Assembly (NCBI GenBank): GCA_043743105.1
Contig: JAYTXD010000001.1
Location: 1-11,668 of the forward strand
Source: RYN-417 sp043743105
Lineage (GTDB): Bacteria; Patescibacteriota; Saccharimonadia; Saccharimonadales; JACDBH01
Length of the DNA stretch: 11,668 nucleotides
Direction: 5' to 3'
This document shows, in pieces, positions 7,017 to 11,668 of the stretch. The notes beneath the pieces are model-generated. The model did no database searches. It had not been told where the DNA came from and saw only the letters and a list, made by a program, of their open reading frames with translations. The translations under genes and the position numbers were made by a program. Numbering within the stretch: the stretch's first letter is position 1; every line of letters starts with the position of its first letter.

Positions 7017-8363
7017 ATGGTGAAAAAAACTGCGGTAAAATTCGTATGCAGCAACTGCGGTGCAGTTCATAGTTCGTGGATGGGTAAATGTTCAGAATGC
7101 GGTGAATGGAATACGCTTGTAGAGCAGTTGAGCGACACACAGCTTGCAGGTACAGGAGGACGCAAGCTTAAGGCCGTGACCTCCGCACAAGTCATAGAGC
7201 AAAAAGAAGTTACTCGCATACCAAGCGGCAGTTTGCAAATGGATGAAGTATTAGGCGGTGGATTTGTACCGGGCAGTGTTTCGTTGCTCGCGGGTCAGCC
7301 AGGTATTGGTAAGAGCACACTTTTACTGCAGGTTGCCTATGCTGCTTCAAAAAGAGTAGCAGTTTTATATATAAGTGGGGAGGAGTCGGTTCAGCAGGTA
7401 GGATTACGGGCAGTGCGGCTAGGTGCGGCATCCGCCTCACTTGAACTTACTAGTAGTAATTCTGCCGATGATATTGCCGCTACCATTGCGACTGGTGAGT
7501 ACGAACTCGTTGTTGTTGATTCTATCCAGACAATTAGTGCAGCCGCGGTAACCTCAGCGGCAGGATCGGTGAGCCAAATTACTAACTCGACTCATATGCT
7601 CATGCAAGCCGCTAAACGCAGCAATACTGCCCTCTTATTAGCTGGCCATGTTACCAAGGAGGGTTCGATTGCTGGGCCCAAGGTGCTTGAACATGTTGTT
7701 GATGTGGTGCTACAACTCGAAGGCGACCGTTACGGAGGTTTTAAGGTTCTTAGAAGCGTTAAAAACCGCTTTGGAAGTACGAATGAGTCGGCAATTTATG
7801 AAATGGTAAAGAATGGTTTACAGCCAGTCGAAAACCCATCGGCAGCACTACTCGCGGAGCGTCAAGTGAGCGATGGGTCGGTTGTCCTAGCGACACTCGA
7901 AGGTGCCCGCCCTCTGTTAGTAGAGGTACAGGCACTCGTAAATACGACCTCCTACGGCTATCCTAAACGTGCTGCCAGTGGTATTGACCTTAACCGTGTT
8001 AACTTACTTATTGCAATGTTAGAACGGCGTACGAAGCTTAATTTGAGCGATAAAGATATTTATATCAATATTGTTGGTGGACTCAAGATTACCGAACCCG
8101 CTGCAGATCTGGCAGTTTGTATGGCTATAGCCAGCGCCAGTAAGGGCATGAAACTTAAAAAAGATGCCGTAGTTTTCGGCGAAGTAGGGTTAAGTGGCGA
8201 GGTGCGACGAGTGCCATCTGCCGAAAAGCGCCTAAGTGAGGCTAAAAAGCTAGGGTTTATTGGTGCCATAGGTCCTATTATGAATGCTTCATCTAGGGGA
8301 ACTTTTTTGCTACCAGTGCGAGACATCAGAAGCGCACTAAATGAATTTCTTGAAAAAGACTAG
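7017..8363 (+). CDS. radA: DNA repair protein RadA (Sms)
   Basis: RadA is a RecA-like ATPase and branch-migration helicase that processes recombination intermediates in DNA repair. The 448 residues match the usual full length. It opens with a C4 zinc finger (C11, C14, C25, C28 in CSNCG and CSECG), followed by the RecA-type ATPase core with Walker A GQPGIGKST at 93-101 and Walker B VVVDSIQTI at about 165-173. The RadA signature KNRFG is at 249-253. The rest (about 275-448) is the Lon-protease-like domain, containing DIYINIVGGLKITEPAADLA, which is structural in RadA. The ATG lies 27 bases after the previous stop with no strong ribosome-binding site. A -10-like TACACT preceded by TGA (6998-7006) sits just upstream and could give a near-leaderless second transcript, but this is weak. 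It is the last gene of the clpC run and converges with the PBP gene. The stop is TAG. Confidence 0.97.
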   Translation: MVKKTAVKFVCSNCGAVHSSWMGKCSECGEWNTLVEQLSDTQLAGTGGRKLKAVTSAQVIEQKEVTRIPSGSLQMDEVLGGGFVPGSVSLLAGQPGIGKSTLLLQVAYAASKRVAVLYISGEESVQQVGLRAVRLGAASASLELTSSNSADDIAATIATGEYELVVVDSIQTISAAAVTSAAGSVSQITNSTHMLMQAAKRSNTALLLAGHVTKEGSIAGPKVLEHVVDVVLQLEGDRYGGFKVLRSVKNRFGSTNESAIYEMVKNGLQPVENPSAALLAERQVSDGSVVLATLEGARPLLVEVQALVNTTSYGYPKRAASGIDLNRVNLLIAMLERRTKLNLSDKDIYINIVGGLKITEPAADLAVCMAIASASKGMKLKKDAVVFGEVGLSGEVRRVPSAEKRLSEAKKLGFIGAIGPIMNASSRGTFLLPVRDIRSALNEFLEKD

Positions 8364-8393
8364 GTGCTGTTTGGGCGTTTGTGAATATTCTGG

Positions 8394-11300
8394 TTAGTAG
8401 CCAGATGTTGTGATTGTGGGAGATACATTGTTTGTATCGCGAGCATATACGGTTCGGCCAGCAGGCAGAGCTGATTTAGGTGATTTTTCACAACTGTTTG
8501 TGCCGCTACAAACTGCATTACCATTCGATTCGAATACTGATACGAGGCCAGCTCCACCTGTCCAGCTAAACGTTACTTTATTTCCAGAAGAGGATTGGGT
8601 AAGACTTATTAGGTTAATGGTTTCCGAAGTACTAGTCGCGTCGTAAAGCACGCTGTCGATGACTTGCGCTGAAATTGAGCGTGAGCCTGCGCCGGTAGGC
8701 GTGTAGCTGGTCGAACAACTATTGTTGCTACAATCTCCGACATCGAAACCTTGGATTGTTTGTCCATCAACAATGATGTTTACTCGGCCTCCTCCCTTAT
8801 CGCCGTTGCCCGAAAGATCATGCGTTCCAGCTCCCACGGTTGCCGTAATATTGTAGCTATTACCAGATTCTAAATTTACAGTAATACTTATAGTCGGCTT
8901 ACTGTCGGTACAGAGGTGGACGTCATCTTTTTCGTTGGTGTTAACACTTCCGCTTACAAAAGTATCACCACTAAACGCGGCTGCACCTGCACCATCGAGC
9001 AGCTTTTGGGCAATGGTAGGGGTACATTCAGTAGAAAGCTTGTTAGATATAATATCTATTGTTTGTTTTTGATTAGCGGTAGCATTTTTGTTTTGGTACC
9101 ACGAAGGAAAAAGGTCATTCTTGGGGCTTGGTTCAACCGACCCATAGCCAACATGACTGTTAAGTACATAAGCGGGGAGTGTTTGCACGCCAGCTGGCTT
9201 TGGGATGTCTTTTGGTGGCAAATCCTGGTGCGCTGCACGCATCCAACCTTGCCAGATAGGTAGTGTCATATTTTCCATTGAGCCGCTCATGGCTTTGGTA
9301 TGATCATGATAACCAACCCAAACAGCGGCAGCATACTTGCTTGTAAATCCTACCATCAGTCCATCCTTTGCATCATTGGTTGTACCTGTCTTAAGCGAAA
9401 AATTCCAGGTGCCCTGGCCGTTATTAAAGCGTTGTGGCTTAGGGTTATTAAAGTAGCTGGCATTTGGGTCCGAAATCATATTGCCAACTATATAAGCCGA
9501 ATCAGGGCGGACAACTTGCGTGCCAGCGCTTGGCTTCCACGTGTAAATCGTTTTTTTGTTATCGTCAACAACTTTGAGGATGTATGCTTGCGGAATGTTT
9601 AGGCCATTACGCGCTAAAGATGAATAGCCGTGTACATGTTCGTCGAGTTTTAGGTAGGCCCCATCGCCAATAGCAGATGATCCATAACACTGAGATTGAT
9701 TATTGCCAGTAAGGTCGGCAGTACCAGATGGATAACAGCGATAACCATAAGCGTTGCTATTACCTGGATCCATCAGTTTGTTTGCAACCGTAATTGTCTT
9801 CTCGATCCCAGCGGTAAGCATTGCCTTAACGGCAGGCACGTTACGTGAGCCGCCAATGGCGTAACGAAGCGTTACGGGGCCGGGATAGGTACGGCTATAG
9901 TCAAACAAACAGTTACCGCCGTTTTCTGGCAAAGACTTATTGGTACATGGGTAGCCAGGCAGTGGACCCTGGGTGTCATAAAGTACCGAACCAGCGCCAA
10001 AATTTGTAGTGTTTTCAATAAGTGACGTATAGTCGTATCCCTTAAAGCTAGATCCAGGAGAAATTGGCAAACGAGCATAGTTGTTTTCGCCAAAAGTTGT
10101 ATCTTTAAAATCAGGTCCACCAACTAGTGAAACAATTTGGCCGGTTTCGACATCTTCTGCTACAAAGGCTGCAGTATCGCCACCCTGGCGGTGAATTTGT
10201 CCCATGCCCTTCGCAAGTTGTTCTTCTGCCGTCTTTTGAAGCGTCAAATCAAGCGTTGTCGTAACTTTCCAGCCACCGCGCTTGTAGGTTTGTTCAAACT
10301 TATTTTCTAATTGTTCTTTAGCCGCAAGCACAAAATAAGGTGCACTGATGTTATTGCCATATTTATCTGGTTTGCCCTGTATGGTTGAGAGAACATCAAC
10401 TTTTTTTGCTTCATCTCGTTGTTTTTTTGTAATTTTACCCAGTTGTTGCATCACATCAAGGGCATAGTCCATTCTTTTAACAAGTTGTTGCTTGCCGCCA
10501 GTTTTGTAATATGGGCCATACGGCGAAAAATATGATGGTGATTTTGGTATAGAGGCCAAGAACGCAGATTCACTAATGGTGAGGTCTTTCGCTGATTTAT
10601 GAAAATAATCCTTAGAGGCCGCTTCAACACCATATTCGATGTTGCCATAAGGTGCTGAATTGAGATAACCAGTTAAAATCTCGTCTTTTTTGTAGGTACG
10701 CTCTAGTTCAACAGAAAGGATCAACTCTTTAATTTTTCTTGCGTAGGTACGGTCTTTGGTCCAATCCTGCGTAAGCTTAACTAGTTGCTGCGTGATAGTC
10801 GAACCACCCTGTGCGGTTGAACCACCTGATACGTTGGCAACGCCTGCACGTAAAATGCCCTTAACGTCAAAGCCGCCATGCTTAAAGAAATCGCGGTCTT
10901 CGAGAGCAACAGTCGCGTCCTTAACATATTGAGAAATTTGATCTTGCTGTACTGGTATACGCTTAATAGCGTCGTAGTCTTCCCACAAGAGCGTTTGGCC
11001 AGTTTTATCAAAATAACGTACACTGCCCCCAATTTTATCTCCCGTGAGCTCTTTGAGATTTGGCAAGTCCTTTCTAAAGTAAGCGAAAACACCCATCAAC
11101 ACTACAAACACAACAACAAATGCTATCCCTATCAGTTTGAGTCCCATAATAAGCCCCTGTTTGCTAAACCAGTAGCGGTATACGCGCCTCGGTTGTAGCC
11201 GGAATAAAATTCGCTTAAACCTGCCCTTTGGCATGTCACGGAGCATTTCGGCCTTCCGGAGCTCTCTTCTATCGCGGTTGGCAATATAACGCTGTATGAA

Positions 11301-11408
11301 GCCGTGCTGTAGTTTTATCTTCTGGCCGCTCTTGGTGGTATAGACGTTTGGTCGAGATTTAGTTTTACGGGTTCTACTAGTGTTATTTGGGGAGTCTTTT
11401 TTAGTCAT
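8394..11408 (-). CDS. Class A penicillin-binding protein (PBP1A-like, GT51 glycosyltransferase plus transpeptidase)
   Basis: This 1004-residue bifunctional enzyme polymerises lipid II into glycan strands and crosslinks the stem peptides outside the membrane. In order: a very basic cytoplasmic tail (1-85), a membrane anchor (about 88-111), and a GT51 domain (about 125-305) with EDRDFFKHGG (catalytic E170), GGSTITQQ at 201-208 and the ELERTYKKDEILTGYLN block (about 234-250, second acidic residue probably E236). The transpeptidase domain (about 410-720) has SxxK at S453-K456, SRN at 521-523 and KTGT at 673-676, so both activities look intact. About 280 residues follow: a linker, then a beta-rich, Ig- or fibronectin-like region (about 835-1004) of unknown function, perhaps wall- or surface-binding. 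All ten cysteines are extracytoplasmic and fall into five close pairs. The start at 11408 has an in-frame stop just upstream and no other usable start. The stop is TAA. Confidence 0.96.
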   Translation of the reverse strand: MTKKDSPNNTSRTRKTKSRPNVYTTKSGQKIKLQHGFIQRYIANRDRRELRKAEMLRDMPKGRFKRILFRLQPRRVYRYWFSKQGLIMGLKLIGIAFVVVFVVLMGVFAYFRKDLPNLKELTGDKIGGSVRYFDKTGQTLLWEDYDAIKRIPVQQDQISQYVKDATVALEDRDFFKHGGFDVKGILRAGVANVSGGSTAQGGSTITQQLVKLTQDWTKDRTYARKIKELILSVELERTYKKDEILTGYLNSAPYGNIEYGVEAASKDYFHKSAKDLTISESAFLASIPKSPSYFSPYGPYYKTGGKQQLVKRMDYALDVMQQLGKITKKQRDEAKKVDVLSTIQGKPDKYGNNISAPYFVLAAKEQLENKFEQTYKRGGWKVTTTLDLTLQKTAEEQLAKGMGQIHRQGGDTAAFVAEDVETGQIVSLVGGPDFKDTTFGENNYARLPISPGSSFKGYDYTSLIENTTNFGAGSVLYDTQGPLPGYPCTNKSLPENGGNCLFDYSRTYPGPVTLRYAIGGSRNVPAVKAMLTAGIEKTITVANKLMDPGNSNAYGYRCYPSGTADLTGNNQSQCYGSSAIGDGAYLKLDEHVHGYSSLARNGLNIPQAYILKVVDDNKKTIYTWKPSAGTQVVRPDSAYIVGNMISDPNASYFNNPKPQRFNNGQGTWNFSLKTGTTNDAKDGLMVGFTSKYAAAVWVGYHDHTKAMSGSMENMTLPIWQGWMRAAHQDLPPKDIPKPAGVQTLPAYVLNSHVGYGSVEPSPKNDLFPSWYQNKNATANQKQTIDIISNKLSTECTPTIAQKLLDGAGAAAFSGDTFVSGSVNTNEKDDVHLCTDSKPTISITVNLESGNSYNITATVGAGTHDLSGNGDKGGGRVNIIVDGQTIQGFDVGDCSNNSCSTSYTPTGAGSRSISAQVIDSVLYDATSTSETINLISLTQSSSGNKVTFSWTGGAGLVSVFESNGNAVCSGTNSCEKSPKSALPAGRTVYARDTNNVSPTITTSGY

Positions 11409-11428
11409 AACAATTCTTTAACGGTCAA
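11405..11428 (-). other. Possible 7-codon leader ORF overlapping the PBP start
   Basis: On the minus strand AAGGAG (11438 down to 11433) lies 24 bases from the PBP ATG, too far to serve it directly. Four bases after it, a TTG at 11428 opens a 7-codon frame (LTVKELL) whose TGA overlaps the PBP ATG as ATGA. This is the geometry of translational coupling. It could be chance; the PBP may simply use a distant or no ribosome-binding site. TTG is a weak start and the peptide is too short to judge by coding signal. Confidence 0.25.
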
Positions 11429-11432
11429 AACG

Positions 11433-11438
11433 CTCCTT
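11433..11438 (-). promoter_or_regulatory. Shine-Dalgarno-like AAGGAG in the PBP leader
   Basis: This is the only good ribosome-binding sequence upstream of the PBP gene. It begins about seven bases after the predicted transcription start. Its 24-base distance from the PBP ATG is unusual and is the reason a short coupled leader ORF is considered. Confidence 0.45.
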
Positions 11439-11450
11439 ATGTTCCGCTAC

Positions 11451-11459
11451 ATTATAGCA
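11451..11459 (-). promoter_or_regulatory. Extended -10 promoter of the PBP gene
   Basis: The minus strand reads TGCTATAAT (11459 down to 11451), a perfect TATAAT with the TGn extension. Transcription would start near 11444, leaving a leader of about 36 bases. The hexamer 17 bases upstream (TATATC) is a poor -35, which an extended -10 can compensate for. A second TATAAT on the same strand at 11544-11539, with TTGATT at 11569-11564 and a 19-base spacer, could be a weaker tandem promoter. Confidence 0.6.
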
Positions 11460-11602
11460 AAGCTACTATTATCGATATAAGCTTACTAATTATGCTGAAT
11501 TATGTCGTAAACTGTACGATTGGTATCTATAAAATGCTATTATAGGCTTTATAGCCCCCAGTAAATCAAAATGTGTAAATTTTGAGTGATGGATGACTAA
11601 GA

Positions 11603-11667
11603 CATAACTACTGGTTTTGTAACAAAGCATATCCGTAGATATGGTGCGAAGCAAACCAGTAGTTATG
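11603..11667. repeat. 15-bp perfect inverted repeat with nested hairpin
   Basis: CATAACTACTGGTTT (11603-11617) is exactly complementary to AAACCAGTAGTTATG (11653-11667), with a 35-base spacer. The spacer holds a second perfect 6-bp hairpin, CATATC (11628-11633) and GATATG (11638-11643), around a CGTA loop. The whole could fold as a long stem with an internal loop and a terminal stem-loop. No T run follows on the minus strand, and the plus-strand side is cut by the window edge. It may be part of a structured RNA, a bidirectional terminator, a transposon-related repeat or a recombination site; nothing here decides between them. Confidence 0.7.
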
Positions 11668-11668
11668 G

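Larger units (their letters stand above)
11409..11668. other. AT-rich intergenic region upstream of the PBP gene
   Basis: No coding frame is supported on either strand. It holds the PBP promoter and leader, a possible second minus-strand promoter, an overlapping plus-strand extended -10 (TGCTATTAT at 11535-11543) that could drive a gene or RNA beyond the right edge, two AATTATG copies spaced 10 bases apart (11488-11494 and 11498-11504), a small GGCT/AGCC hairpin near 11545-11556, and the inverted repeat at 11603-11667. Confidence 0.6.

Noticed and set aside
8389..8405. Small TCTGG/CCAGA hairpin between the convergent radA and PBP stops
   Set aside because: It is only 5 bp with a 7-base loop and no T run on either strand; no convincing terminator is present in this gap.
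10806..10832. Repeated GGST in the PBP (GGSTAQGGSTITQQ) as a local duplication
   Set aside because: The second copy is the normal GT51 motif 2, and a four-residue resemblance just before it needs no special explanation.
10878..11198. Plus-strand 106-codon open frame
   Set aside because: It is antisense to the membrane anchor and GT51 coding region of the PBP and has no ribosome-binding site or recognisable domain.
11603..11667. Reading the edge inverted repeat as an integron attC site, dif site or CRISPR repeat
   Set aside because: The arms lack the attC GTTRRRY/RYYYAAC cores, the length and spacing do not match dif, and only one unit is present with no spacers.
1..11668. A defence, toxin-antitoxin or mobile-element system
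   Set aside because: Every long frame is accounted for by housekeeping or envelope genes, and no transposase, integrase, nuclease or effector domain is visible.

Overview
The window looks like an ordinary chromosomal housekeeping segment of a small-genome, Gram-positive-like bacterium. Candidatus Saccharibacteria (TM7) or another Patescibacteria lineage is my best guess. This rests on the combination of a short NusA without C-terminal acidic repeats, a clpC led by a CIRCE operator, a single large class A penicillin-binding protein with a long C-terminal tail, weak or missing Shine-Dalgarno sites on several genes, and a lineage-type hypothetical exported protein. It is an inference from gene style, not a database match. 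The standard code fits: the five complete genes end in TAG or TAA, and none needs UGA as a sense codon. I see no mobile element, CRISPR array, rRNA, tRNA or phage gene.

Layout. Bases 1-2073 (minus) hold the first 691 codons of an M1 aminopeptidase; its C-terminus lies beyond the left edge. Bases 2074-2178 are a short divergent promoter region that also holds a terminator-like hairpin in the nusA leader. nusA (2179-3333, plus) stands alone, without rimP or infB. A perfect CIRCE operator with the promoter -35 box in its spacer (3404-3442) precedes clpC (3498-5984). Two genes follow on the same strand with gaps of 15 and 27 bases: a membrane-anchored protein with an HExxH motif (6000-6989) and radA (7017-8363). 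radA converges with a class A PBP (8394-11408, minus), leaving only 30 bases between the stop codons. The last 260 bases hold the PBP promoter and leader and, at the right edge, a 15-bp perfect inverted repeat with a nested hairpin.

How the parts work together. The clpC-HExxH-radA run recalls the Firmicutes ctsR-mcsA-mcsB-clpC-radA operon. Here control appears to come from HrcA/CIRCE instead of CtsR, the McsA/McsB genes are absent, and a putative exported metallopeptidase sits between the two conserved genes. This would join cytoplasmic protein unfolding (ClpC, with a ClpP-docking motif), an envelope protein and recombination repair (RadA) in one heat-responsive transcript. NusA and its leader hairpin suggest feedback at the level of transcription termination. 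The PBP supplies peptidoglycan polymerisation and crosslinking, and its paired extracytoplasmic cysteines suggest oxidative folding outside the membrane.

I found no wholly new system. The best candidates for a second look are the HExxH protein, the nusA leader hairpin, the clpC operon arrangement and the inverted repeat at the right edge.
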